From assembly GCF_000243675.2 (NCBI RefSeq), contig NZ_AHMM02000023.1:62001-126000 (forward strand): a DNA stretch of 64,000 nucleotides. The letters run 5' to 3'. The stretch's first letter is position 1, and every line of letters starts with the position of its first letter. Both the position numbers and the translations under genes were made by a program. Below, one piece after another: positions 1 to 7,983 of this stretch. Origin of the DNA: Leptospira inadai serovar Lyme str. 10. GTDB lineage: Bacteria > Spirochaetota > Leptospiria > Leptospirales > Leptospiraceae. The notes beneath the pieces were generated by a model, which saw only the letters and a list, made by a program, of their open reading frames with translations, ran no database searches and was not told the DNA's origin.

Positions 1-1404
1 GAAGAAAAAATCGGTCGCTTGAACGGAACCATAGACGCAAAAATCAATAAGCAATTGTCCGCTCTTCTGGATAAGGGTCATGTTCAGTTAGGTCAGCTCG
101 AAGAGCGGATCTCGAAACATCTACAGGACGTAAAACGAAATTTAGAAGAAGCCTTGAAAACGGGTAAACGGGAAAGTGAAGAGCAGATGAAGGGCTTCCA
201 GAGCCAGGTTCGCAATCTGCTGCGGGAGACCGAAACATCCTCCGAAGAATTTCTACGTTCGGGTCGGGAAGAATTCCAGACGGCGCAGGAGGAATACCGC
301 AGGCTGCAGATGGAATTAAAAACGGATCTGCGAGAAATTCAGGAAGCCAAAAATTCCCTTTTCAGCGAACTCGAGACGGAAGCCGAATCTCTTCGAAACT
401 CGGTTCAAGAAATTTCCGAGAAGATGCAGGAAGCCGAATCTAAGTCGGTATTATTCCTGGACGTAAAAGAAATGATCGATCGTTCCGAAGAGTTCGTAGA
501 ACGGATGAGAGCCGCCGTAGAAGAAGCGAATCATTCCGAGTCCTTATCCCTGGAGCTGGATAAAAACTTTCACAGACTAAAACAATACCAGGAAGAGCTG
601 GAATCTCGTTTGGAGAAAGCCGAAGAGCGTGAAAGCGAAATATTGGACGTTGCCGGAAAGGCGGAGAGTCTTAAAGAAGAGTTTTCTAGAATGTTAAGCG
701 AATCTTCTCGTTGGGAAGAAACCATTCAAAAACTCGAGGAAGCCGGAACTCGTGCCTCCGAAATGGAGTCGAAATTCGTGGATTTAGAGGGGAGACTCGG
801 TCATTTGGACGAGGTGAGGGGAGAGTTGCATAACCTAGCCGAGGAGACCAATGAGCAGAAGGAGACTTCTTCCAGAGTCGCTCAAAGAATTCGCGAGCTG
901 GAAAAAGAAATTTCCGTAATGGAAACCAGGGAAAAGGAAGTGGCCAACACTCTTCGTAAAACCGACGAACGCCTTGAATTTTTAGCCGGAAGAAAGGAAG
1001 AAATTCTCTCGGTCGAAGCGAAGTTCGACAAGGTGGAAGACCTCATGTCCGAACTCTCCGAGCGCCATAAACAAACCAGCACTTTACTGCAACGCGTAGA
1101 AGACCTTCGTGAGGGTGCAAGCTCGGTTAAGGATGAACTGGAAGGTCTTCTCGCCGAAGCGGACGACACGTTCGAAAAATTATCTTCGTTCTTGGATGTG
1201 GTACAAACGACGGCCCCGAAACCGGCCTCAGGCAAAAGTGGAAAGTCCTCGGAGCAGAATCCGATGGTTAGTAGAAAAAAAGCCACAGTCTTGAATTTAT
1301 TTCATAATTTTCATTGGGCTCCGGAGACCATTGCCGAAAAACTCGGTCTGGAAACTTCCTTAGTTCAAACCATTATTCAGAGCGAGGCGGCAAAAAGGGG
1401 ATGA
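1..1404 (+). CDS. SpiroCoCo-type coiled-coil protein, 5'-truncated
   Basis: The reading frame is already open at base 1 in phase with this gene, so the start lies outside the window and only the last 467 residues are seen. Nearly all of it is charged, Glu/Lys/Arg-rich heptad sequence typical of a long coiled coil, with no membrane segment. The last ~50 residues are different: after a short Pro/Ser/Lys linker comes a compact helical module (KKATVLNLF through LVQTII) that looks like a small helix-turn-helix. Very long coiled-coil proteins of this kind are known in Leptospira as the SpiroCoCo family. A structural or cytoskeletal role is inferred. A weak T-tailed hairpin follows at 1478-1496. Confidence 0.75.
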   Translation, partial: EEKIGRLNGTIDAKINKQLSALLDKGHVQLGQLEERISKHLQDVKRNLEEALKTGKRESEEQMKGFQSQVRNLLRETETSSEEFLRSGREEFQTAQEEYRRLQMELKTDLREIQEAKNSLFSELETEAESLRNSVQEISEKMQEAESKSVLFLDVKEMIDRSEEFVERMRAAVEEANHSESLSLELDKNFHRLKQYQEELESRLEKAEERESEILDVAGKAESLKEEFSRMLSESSRWEETIQKLEEAGTRASEMESKFVDLEGRLGHLDEVRGELHNLAEETNEQKETSSRVAQRIRELEKEISVMETREKEVANTLRKTDERLEFLAGRKEEILSVEAKFDKVEDLMSELSERHKQTSTLLQRVEDLREGASSVKDELEGLLAEADDTFEKLSSFLDVVQTTAPKPASGKSGKSSEQNPMVSRKKATVLNLFHNFHWAPETIAEKLGLETSLVQTIIQSEAAKRG

Positions 1405-1477
1405 TTTTGTTCTTGACCCTAGTCTTTCGGCCCAATATGTCTCGTTCCTACTTGTATCATACTATGCGTTTACGATC

Positions 1478-1496
1478 AAAGGGGGATTCCTTTTTT
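1478..1496 (+). terminator. weak rho-independent terminator after the coiled-coil gene
   Basis: A five-base stem (AAAGG / CCTTT) with a six-base loop is followed by further T residues. It sits about 75 bases after the stop codon of the coiled-coil gene and before the histone promoter region. The stem is short and AT-rich, so this is tentative. Confidence 0.3.
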
Positions 1497-1565
1497 AAAT
1501 AAAGGTAACTTTAAATAATCGAGGGGGCTCTAGCGAAAGTAGTTCCTTTTTTGAAGGCTTTTGGA

Positions 1566-1592
1566 AACGTATCTAAGTATAACCGATACGTT
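1566..1592 (+). promoter_or_regulatory. inverted repeat around a -10-like box upstream of the histone gene
   Basis: AACGTATC (1566-1573) and its exact complement GATACGTT (1585-1592) flank an 11-base spacer holding TATAAC (1578-1583), a good -10-like hexamer. No convincing -35 box lies 16-18 bases upstream. The arrangement resembles a promoter overlapped by a dimeric repressor or activator site. A second short palindromic stretch of repeated TCCGGA lies just downstream (about 1591-1605). This is inference from sequence alone. Confidence 0.35.
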
Positions 1593-1680
1593 CCGGAAAT
1601 CCGGATGAGAAAGGAGAAAGCTCTCAAAGCACGTTGATATGGTACAAAAAAAGAAAACTACAGTTAAGAGGAAGAATTCC

Positions 1681-1872
1681 ATGGCTCAAAGCGCTGAAAA
1701 GGATACCCTCATCGTCGCAAGCAAGGTGAAAGCCTATATCAAATCGAAAGGTTTTATGACCTCCGGTGATGCTGTCGACGGTTTGAATGAGAAGCTATAC
1801 GCTCTGATCGACGATGCTCTGAAACGGACCGAGGCGAACAAACGTACGACGGTTCGACCCACCGACTTCTAA
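1681..1872 (+). CDS. bacterial histone (single histone-fold protein)
   Basis: A 63-residue protein predicted to bind and shape DNA. It carries the pattern of a minimal histone fold: helix 1 (IVASKVKAYIKSKG), a long central helix (DAVDGLNEKLYALIDDALKRTEANK), and the ending RTTVRPTDF, which matches the RKTVxxxDI loop-plus-short-helix ending of archaeal histones. Such single-fold histones are described in Bdellovibrio and Leptospira. The start at 1681 is preferred because GAGGA (1668-1672) sits eight bases upstream. An in-frame ATG at 1639 would add 14 mostly basic residues, but its nearest Shine-Dalgarno-like sequence is over 20 bases away. The stop is six bases before the TTG of methionine aminopeptidase, so the two are probably co-transcribed. 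Ala as residue 2 should allow removal of the initiator Met. Confidence 0.85.
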   Translation: MAQSAEKDTLIVASKVKAYIKSKGFMTSGDAVDGLNEKLYALIDDALKRTEANKRTTVRPTDF

Positions 1873-1878
1873 GCTTTC

Positions 1879-2634
1879 TTGATCTACATCAAGAACAAGA
1901 CCGAAATCGAGAAAATGAGGGCGGCAGGAAAACTGGCCGCCAGACTTCTGGACTATATTTCCGGGTACATCAAGCCCGGAGTTAGTACATTAGAACTCAA
2001 TGATCTTTGCGAAGAGTTCACTAAAAAGAACGGAGGCAAATCGGCGCCCTTGGGATACAAGGGATTTCCGAAATCGGTCTGTACGTCCATCAACGAGGTT
2101 GTCTGTCACGGGATTCCGAAGGCGACCGACGTTTTAAAGTCGGGGGATATCGTGAATATCGATGTTACTCCGATTGTGGATGGATATCACGGGGACTCGT
2201 CTCGAACATTCATCGTCGGCGGCAAGAGCATTCCTGAAGCGGAACACTTAGTTCAGGATGCCGAGAAGGCGATGTGGGTGGGAATCGAGCAGGTCAGACC
2301 AGGCAATCGCATTAACGATATTGCAAATGCGATCGATGATTATCTAACTCCGAAAGGGTACGGAATCGTACGGGACCTTATGGGACATGGGATCGGTCGA
2401 GGATTTCATGAAGAACCTCAGGTACCTCACTTCCGATCCAACCGCAAATTAACGAAACTCGAACCGGGAATGACTTTTACTATCGAGCCCATGGTAAATC
2501 TGGGTACTTGGGAAGTTATTTTTTCTAAGAAAGACGGTTGGACGGTCACGACAAAAGACGGAAAATGGTCCGCTCAGTTCGAGCATACGGTTCTTGTCAC
2601 CGAAAAAGGCTATGAAATTTTAACCCTCTCATAG
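1879..2634 (+). CDS. map: type I methionine aminopeptidase
   Basis: Cytosolic metalloenzyme that removes the initiator methionine from new proteins. The 251 residues match the family length. The two-metal site is complete: Asp95 (NIDVT), Asp106 (GDSSRTF), His170 (GHGIGRGFHEEP), Glu203 (TIEPM) and Glu235 (FEHTVLV), with substrate-contact His77 (CHGIP). The start is TTG, six bases after the histone stop codon, which suggests an operon or translational coupling. There is no N-terminal zinc-finger or SH3-like extension, so it is the short type Ia form. Identification is firm; the start is fixed by the close spacing and the normal family N-terminus. Confidence 0.95.
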   Translation: MIYIKNKTEIEKMRAAGKLAARLLDYISGYIKPGVSTLELNDLCEEFTKKNGGKSAPLGYKGFPKSVCTSINEVVCHGIPKATDVLKSGDIVNIDVTPIVDGYHGDSSRTFIVGGKSIPEAEHLVQDAEKAMWVGIEQVRPGNRINDIANAIDDYLTPKGYGIVRDLMGHGIGRGFHEEPQVPHFRSNRKLTKLEPGMTFTIEPMVNLGTWEVIFSKKDGWTVTTKDGKWSAQFEHTVLVTEKGYEILTLS

Positions 2635-2647
2635 TATCTTGGAGGGC

Positions 2648-3571
2648 ATGGATTTTGTCTGGAAATATCTTTCCTTGATGGGAAAGGACTTAGTCTTCTT
2701 TTTACTCGGCTTCCTTGTCTTTTATATCGGTAAAAAAGTCAAAGATTGGTTAGAACCTAGAAAATTGGACGAGGAACTTGTCCGATCGGATAACGGAGCC
2801 CTGGCTCTAAGTCTATCCGGATATTATCTGGGAATCATCGTATTATTCATCACAATCGTCGCCCATCCGAGTGACGGAACCGGCCTTGTAGGGGACGTAA
2901 TTCAAGTTTCGGCATATTCACTTTTAGGCGTGGTCTTGCTTCTAGTATCTCAATGGTTAAACGACGCCTTTATTCTTCGAGGAATCGATGCGCAAGAAGA
3001 AGTTTACGAAAACAAAAATTTGGCTGTAGGGACGGTATTATTCGGAGGAACGATCGCTAGTTCCTTTTTTATCGCTGCCGCATTAAACGGAGACATCGGA
3101 TCGAAAGTTTTTCCGGAAGGATTAGGGCTGTCCATTTCCCCGATTTGGGAGCGGACCTTAATCGGAGCGATATTATCCGTTATTTTCTTTTTAATCGGCC
3201 AATTAGGAATGATTCTTTTTACGTTTTATTATCAACTATGGATTCCCTATAAGTTAAAGGACGAGCTCGAATCCAAACGGAATTTAGCCGCAGGAATCGC
3301 GTTTGCCGGAGCGCTCCTGGCGATAGGAATTCTTTTAACAAGAGCCTTATTTCGGGAATTCGATTCGATTATGCAGACCGGTATTCTACTTTTGCTCGAT
3401 CTAGGCTTTGCGTTTTTGATCATACCTGTTCTTCATTTTTTTGCAGGAAGGGTGATCTTATCCGGATCGACCTTAAAGCATGAGATAGCCGAAGATCAGA
3501 ATTTCGGGGCCGGGTTACTGGAAGCGGTCGTACTAGTTTCTTTTTCCGCGATTATATTCTTTGCGGTTTAA
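2648..3571 (+). CDS. DUF350-family multi-pass membrane protein
   Basis: An inner-membrane protein of about 307 residues with roughly eight hydrophobic segments. The short motif N-x-A-x-G followed by a hydrophobic helix recurs four times (NGALALSLSGYYLG, NLAVGTVLFGG, NLAAGIAFAGA, NFGAGLLEAVV), as expected from two consecutive DUF350 units. The function of the family is unknown. It follows map by 13 bases and is probably in the same transcript. The ATG at 2648 has GGAGG only two bases upstream, which is tight; a TTG at 2639 in the same frame is the alternative. It is convergent with the next small gene, with an AT-rich 7-bp inverted repeat (3570-3593) between them. Confidence 0.75.
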   Translation: MDFVWKYLSLMGKDLVFFLLGFLVFYIGKKVKDWLEPRKLDEELVRSDNGALALSLSGYYLGIIVLFITIVAHPSDGTGLVGDVIQVSAYSLLGVVLLLVSQWLNDAFILRGIDAQEEVYENKNLAVGTVLFGGTIASSFFIAAALNGDIGSKVFPEGLGLSISPIWERTLIGAILSVIFFLIGQLGMILFTFYYQLWIPYKLKDELESKRNLAAGIAFAGALLAIGILLTRALFREFDSIMQTGILLLLDLGFAFLIIPVLHFFAGRVILSGSTLKHEIAEDQNFGAGLLEAVVLVSFSAIIFFAV

Positions 3572-3579
3572 GAATTCGG

Positions 3580-3954
3580 CTAAAATAATTCTTGGGAGGA
3601 ATATAATTTCCATTCGAGATGATAGACTTTCTTGGTTCCGTATTCGAAGGATTCCCGTAACCAGCTTGGTCCGTCCGATTCGTCTATAACGAGGGTGGAA
3701 AAAATCTCGGCAAGTTCCTTCTTGATTTCGGGAAAGACGGTTTTATGCGTGGAAAGGAAGGGGGAAAGTTCTCGTTCGGAAAATCCTTTTAAAGCTCCGA
3801 CTAATCCTGCCAGTAAACAACGGTTCAAAAGAGAATTATCGTTTATTTGTGCGGGAAGTCCCGCTTCCTTTGCGGCGACGAGAAGATCCTGTATCGGAAT
3901 CCCACCGCTTAAAACGGAGAGAGAAAGACCCAGTTCGTTTTCTCCGGTATCCAT
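3580..3954 (-). CDS. small hypothetical protein
   Basis: A 124-residue acidic cytosolic protein with no signal peptide or membrane segment and no family I recognise. It contains a helical stretch (DLLVAAKEAGLPAQ, LLAGLVGALKGFSERELSPFL). It lies head to head with queG: the two start codons are 17 bases apart if queG starts at 3972. The opposite-strand reading frame in this span looks non-biological (Ser/Arg-rich, no domain), which supports the minus-strand call. The coding assignment is moderately sure; the function is unknown. Confidence 0.55.
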   Translation of the reverse strand: MDTGENELGLSLSVLSGGIPIQDLLVAAKEAGLPAQINDNSLLNRCLLAGLVGALKGFSERELSPFLSTHKTVFPEIKKELAEIFSTLVIDESDGPSWLRESFEYGTKKVYHLEWKLYSSQELF

Positions 3955-3971
3955 ATCGTTTTTATAGAGCT

Positions 3972-4910
3972 ATGTTCATAGAAAGTAAAGAACTTCTGCC
4001 CGAATTGGAATCACTCGCTCACAAAAACGGTTTCCAATTATTCGGAGCCGCGAGAGCCACCGTGCCGGAAAATGATAAGAGAAATATTCTAGAATGGGTT
4101 CGGGAGGGCAGACACGGAAAGATGGACTGGTATCCTCGTAATATGAAACTCAGATTGGAATTGGAAGGCTTAGGATTTTCCCCCGAAACCGTCTTTGTTT
4201 TAGGTGCGCTGTATTCTGATCCCGAGTACGAAGAGATCACTTCCAAGCTTCCGTTTCGGTTTTCCCGATATGCTACCGGTGCCGATTATCACGCCGTATT
4301 AAAAAAATCGGCTCGAGAACTGCTGGCAATTCTCAGGGATCGATTTCCGAATAATGTTTTTAGACAAGGGGTGGATTCTCTGCCGGTTCCCGAGAAAATT
4401 TTAGCTAGGGAAGCCGGTCTGGGATGGATCGGAAAAAATACGAATCTGTTAAACGAAGAGATAGGATCCTATTTTTTTTTGACCGTAATTTTTACCGATC
4501 TTCCTCTTCGAATTGCCTCCATCGGCGCCAAGGATCGGTGCGGAACCTGCGATGAGTGCATTCGAGCTTGTCCTACCGGCGCACTTTCCGCATATCAAAT
4601 AGACGCGCGTAAATGCATTTCTTACAAAACGATCGAAGATCGTTCTCCCACCGTCCAAGGATTACACGGGTGGGTATACGGTTGCGATATCTGCCAAGAA
4701 GTATGTCCTTGGAATCGTGTAAAAGCTAGGAGAAAAGGGGCGAGGACTGAAATCGAAGAATTTAAGGTTCGCGATTTTTTTAAGACCGACGCTTCGGCTA
4801 TGCGAACGCTTACCGAAGAGGAATTTCGGCGTCGATTTTCCGATGCGGCCGTCAATCGGATTTCTTATGCACAATTCCGTCGGAACCTGATCACCGTGAA
4901 TTCCGAATAG
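3972..4910 (+). CDS. queG: epoxyqueuosine reductase QueG
   Basis: Cobalamin-dependent iron-sulfur enzyme performing the last step of queuosine synthesis in tRNA (epoxyqueuosine to queuosine). Two four-cysteine motifs for [4Fe-4S] clusters are intact: CGTCDECIRACPTG and, after a single Cys (KCISYK), CDICQEVCPWN. The N-terminal segment with GREGRHGKMDWY-like sequence and the ADYHAVLK motif is typical. I start it at ATG 3972 (MFIESKELLPEL), giving 312 residues, because the frame is open further upstream to 3849 but that part runs through the divergent gene and has no family resemblance. No other queuosine genes are visible nearby. Convergent with the chemoreceptor gene. Confidence 0.93.
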   Translation: MFIESKELLPELESLAHKNGFQLFGAARATVPENDKRNILEWVREGRHGKMDWYPRNMKLRLELEGLGFSPETVFVLGALYSDPEYEEITSKLPFRFSRYATGADYHAVLKKSARELLAILRDRFPNNVFRQGVDSLPVPEKILAREAGLGWIGKNTNLLNEEIGSYFFLTVIFTDLPLRIASIGAKDRCGTCDECIRACPTGALSAYQIDARKCISYKTIEDRSPTVQGLHGWVYGCDICQEVCPWNRVKARRKGARTEIEEFKVRDFFKTDASAMRTLTEEEFRRRFSDAAVNRISYAQFRRNLITVNSE

Positions 4911-4941
4911 ACGACGGATATGTTCCTAGGCAACTCTTCGT

Positions 4942-6654
4942 TTATATCTGAAAGCGGGATAAATTAGAGTCCAGTTGCTCGGTCCTTGCTTTTAAACCTT
5001 GGGCCTGGCTCGCTAATTTCTGCGAAATAGTGGCCAGTCTTTGAGCTTCCGCAGTGGAATTCTGCATCGATTCGCTGATTTCCGCAACGGCCGCTTTTTG
5101 TTCCTTGGTAGCATCGGCAACTTCGAACGAAAGTTCCGAAACTTCGCGAATCGTAGCCGAAATATCCTCCGCGGATCGAAGTTGTTCACCTAACGCAGCA
5201 ATAACGGATTCGGAAGCCGAATGAATACTCCGAATGTCTCCGGATACGGATTCGATGGAAAGTATTACTTCGTCCACGTTTTTCGTTCCCTGCTCCACGA
5301 TTCCGTCCGTACTGGAAATCAAATCCTGGATGCCCTTTATGCTTTCATTCGTTCTTGTCGATAACTTGGATATTTCCGAGGCTACGACCGCAAATCCTTT
5401 TCCGGCTTCTCCCGCGCGCGCTGCTTCGATAGACGCATTCAGAGAAAGTAAATTAGTTTGTTCTGAAATTTCGGTGATTATTTCGACGATCCCCTGTATT
5501 TGCTGCGAAATTCCGCGTATATCTTCCATGGCCTTGGTCGCTTTTAAAACCGTCGTTCTTCCTTTTTCGGCCGAGATTTCGGCGGCCTGCGAGGTTTTTA
5601 CCAAATTGGACAAAGACATTTCCACTTCGCGCAATTGCTTCACGAAATTTCGGGATCTCGTGTCGATTTGCGACGCAAGATTAGCTTCCCGCTCGACGGC
5701 GGCGGCCACATTTTGAAAGGAAGAGGAGAGCTCCTCTAAGGAAGCGGAAGATTCCTCGGAACCTGCCGCTATTTGTTGCGAAGTATTATTTACGCTTTCA
5801 ACCTGAGCTTCGATTTCGAAAGAACTTTCTTTCGCGATTTGCGAAGTATCTCTTACGACCGTAATCAGCGATTTTAAGTTAACTACCATGATATCCATCG
5901 AAGAAAGCAGTTTCCCCGTTTCATCTTTTCGATTCGTGGCTAAGATTATGTTTAAATTCCCTGAGGCGACGGTTTCCGAGGCGGATAAGGCGTGATTTAA
6001 TGGCCGTGTTATACTTCGAATGAGGGCCCAGGATAATCCTAAGGCACCGATCAGGGCAAAGAGAGAGAGCGATAGATCCGACCAGAAACTGAATTTATGA
6101 ATTCTTTGTAGCTCGCCCGTCTCGATTTCCAGTATCTCGGCTTGAAAGGAATAAATTTCGTCCAGCAAATGGGTAAGCTTTTTCTGAGAGGGCTCCACTT
6201 CCGAATGAAAGATCGATGTGATTTCGATCGGACCGGCTTTGGAATTCTGTAAGAGCAGGACTTTTTCCAGAATGCTAAGATAACGCTCCCGCTCCCCTTT
6301 GAATTCTTTTAATAATTTAATTCCCTTCGGCCTCTTTATAAGCGGTTCCAAAGCTCGAAGATCACGATCGGTTCTCTCTTTGAACTCCGTTAGAAACTCC
6401 CGGGGGCTTTCGGGTATTTCATTGGTTCTATCGAGTTTGAAAGCTTTGCTTTGTCGAAATTCCATCTCGACGGTACTTCTGAGCAGTTTAGAGACCAAAT
6501 CTTTTTTGAGAATCGCCTCGCGCATCGGTCCATTGATCGCTTCGAAAACCCGATCCAGAGAAACGATTCCCACACTGGCAATCACTAGCAAAATTAAAAC
6601 GATTAAAAAAAAGGATCCGCGCAATCGATTGGCTATACTTATATTTGCAAACAT
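4942..6654 (-). CDS. methyl-accepting chemotaxis protein
   Basis: Transmembrane chemoreceptor of 570 residues. A first membrane segment (about 10-32) and a second (about 192-214) enclose a ~160-residue helical periplasmic sensor region. A HAMP domain (about 215-267) and a long cytoplasmic signalling coiled coil follow. The highly conserved hairpin tip is present at 395-430 ([33 protein letters not shown]). No CheA, CheW or CheR gene is adjacent, so it is an isolated receptor. The ligand is unknown. There is no C-terminal CheR-binding pentapeptide; the protein ends SNLSRFQI. A 159-base spacer separates it from divergent mutY. Confidence 0.93.
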   Translation of the reverse strand: MFANISIANRLRGSFFLIVLILLVIASVGIVSLDRVFEAINGPMREAILKKDLVSKLLRSTVEMEFRQSKAFKLDRTNEIPESPREFLTEFKERTDRDLRALEPLIKRPKGIKLLKEFKGERERYLSILEKVLLLQNSKAGPIEITSIFHSEVEPSQKKLTHLLDEIYSFQAEILEIETGELQRIHKFSFWSDLSLSLFALIGALGLSWALIRSITRPLNHALSASETVASGNLNIILATNRKDETGKLLSSMDIMVVNLKSLITVVRDTSQIAKESSFEIEAQVESVNNTSQQIAAGSEESSASLEELSSSFQNVAAAVEREANLASQIDTRSRNFVKQLREVEMSLSNLVKTSQAAEISAEKGRTTVLKATKAMEDIRGISQQIQGIVEIITEISEQTNLLSLNASIEAARAGEAGKGFAVVASEISKLSTRTNESIKGIQDLISSTDGIVEQGTKNVDEVILSIESVSGDIRSIHSASESVIAALGEQLRSAEDISATIREVSELSFEVADATKEQKAAVAEISESMQNSTAEAQRLATISQKLASQAQGLKARTEQLDSNLSRFQI

Positions 6655-6813
6655 CTGATCAGTGGTTCTCCTGAATTGAGTCGGTAACTTACTTTACCTC
6701 GATCGGTCCGCCATCATCGAACTTCTCCTAGAATTCTCCCGAATAAAATCGATTCAGGAAGGAACGAAAACTCCTTTCCCTAGTCGGACAAGATCATCAA
6801 ATGGAAAGAAGCC

Positions 6814-7983
6814 ATGGCGGTTCCCGGTTCTCGCAATCCTCAACACAAATTCGACGATGAAAATTTTCTAAATTCGGCGCGGACTAAATTGCGGAGTTGG
6901 TTTTTGCGGGAAAAAAGGGATCTTCCGTTTCGAAAGAACCGAACCCCGTATTCGACCTGGGTAAGCGAAGTAATGCTCCAACAAACCAGAGTGGCGGCGA
7001 TGATTCCGCTTTACGAATCATTTTTGCGACGATTTCCGGAACCTAAGGATTTGGCGGAAGCGGACGAAGAGGAGGTCCTACGGTACTGGAAGGGATTAGG
7101 TTATTACTCGAGAGCGAAGAACTTACATAAAGGAGTTCGAAAATTAGTTTCGGAATTTTCGGGAATCTTCCCGCGAACTCTGGAAGAGGCGCTTTCTTTA
7201 CCGGGAGTCGGACAGTATACCGCAAGCGCGATTCTTTCCATTTCTTATAATGTTCCTCTGGCAGTTTTGGACGGAAATGCCAAGAGAGTTCTCTCGCGAC
7301 TTTTTTTATTCAGAGGAAGTCCCTCAAAATCGGCTTCGATTTTGCAGGGACTAGCGAATCAATTTCTGGATAAGGAATATGCGGGGGATCATAATGAATC
7401 GGTCATGGAATTAGGGGCAAGGATTTGCCTACCGACGACTCCTCTTTGCGGAGAATGTCCTCTGCAAAAAGAATGCAAGGCCTACCGAGAAGGAGTTCAG
7501 CAGGAAATTCCGATCGCGGAAAAGAAAAGTAAAGAAATTGCGCTGGGCATTCGATTCCTGATCATCCGAGCACCGGAAGGAATTCTTTTACTTAAGCACT
7601 CTAAAAGAAGATTTTTTAAGACTATTTTCACGTTGCCGTTTACATGGGAAGGAGACTCACCTTACGCCGTCGATCCGGTTACGGAACTTGGTCTTACCTT
7701 TCAGGATACCGGAATGAAGTTTAGGCATACGATCACACATCATAAGATCCTAGGTTCCATTTGGGAAACTTCGATTTCCGCCAAACGATCGCGTGATCTC
7801 TCCGATTCGATTCGAAAGAAGCACGCTGAAGTGGACTATAAATGGTGCGAGTGGGATGATTTGGAAACCGAGTTTCCTTCCTCGATCGCCGGAAAAATCA
7901 AATCGGCTCTTTCTCCGAAAGAGCCGATTTTGCCCGGAATTCCGGCTCTAGCAAAGAAGGCAAAAGGCAGTAAGCGCATATGA
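6814..7983 (+). CDS. mutY: A/G-specific adenine glycosylase
   Basis: Base-excision repair enzyme that removes adenine mispaired with 8-oxoguanine. Helix-hairpin-helix motif LPGVGQYTASAI is at 129-140. The catalytic pair is Glu52 (VSEVMLQQTRV) and Asp153 (VLDGNAKRVL). The iron-sulfur loop C205-x6-C212-x2-C215-x5-C221 is intact. The last ~130 residues form the degenerate NUDIX-like domain that recognises 8-oxoG, including FRHTITHHKI. The stop codon overlaps the next gene as ATGA (7980-7983), so it is translationally coupled to the UbiD-family gene, an odd functional partner. Confidence 0.95.
   Translation: MAVPGSRNPQHKFDDENFLNSARTKLRSWFLREKRDLPFRKNRTPYSTWVSEVMLQQTRVAAMIPLYESFLRRFPEPKDLAEADEEEVLRYWKGLGYYSRAKNLHKGVRKLVSEFSGIFPRTLEEALSLPGVGQYTASAILSISYNVPLAVLDGNAKRVLSRLFLFRGSPSKSASILQGLANQFLDKEYAGDHNESVMELGARICLPTTPLCGECPLQKECKAYREGVQQEIPIAEKKSKEIALGIRFLIIRAPEGILLLKHSKRRFFKTIFTLPFTWEGDSPYAVDPVTELGLTFQDTGMKFRHTITHHKILGSIWETSISAKRSRDLSDSIRKKHAEVDYKWCEWDDLETEFPSSIAGKIKSALSPKEPILPGIPALAKKAKGSKRI

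Noticed and set aside
882..1286. Minus-strand 134-residue frame
   Set aside because: It lies wholly inside the coiled-coil gene; its Ser/Arg-rich product mirrors the Glu/Lys-rich plus-strand sequence.
3849..3971. Upstream extension of queG
   Set aside because: Open in frame, but it runs through the divergent gene, is Arg-rich and does not resemble QueG N-termini; ATG 3972 fits the family.
5234..5716. Plus-strand 160-residue frame
   Set aside because: Antisense to the signalling domain of the chemoreceptor; Ser/Ile-rich shadow without a ribosome site.
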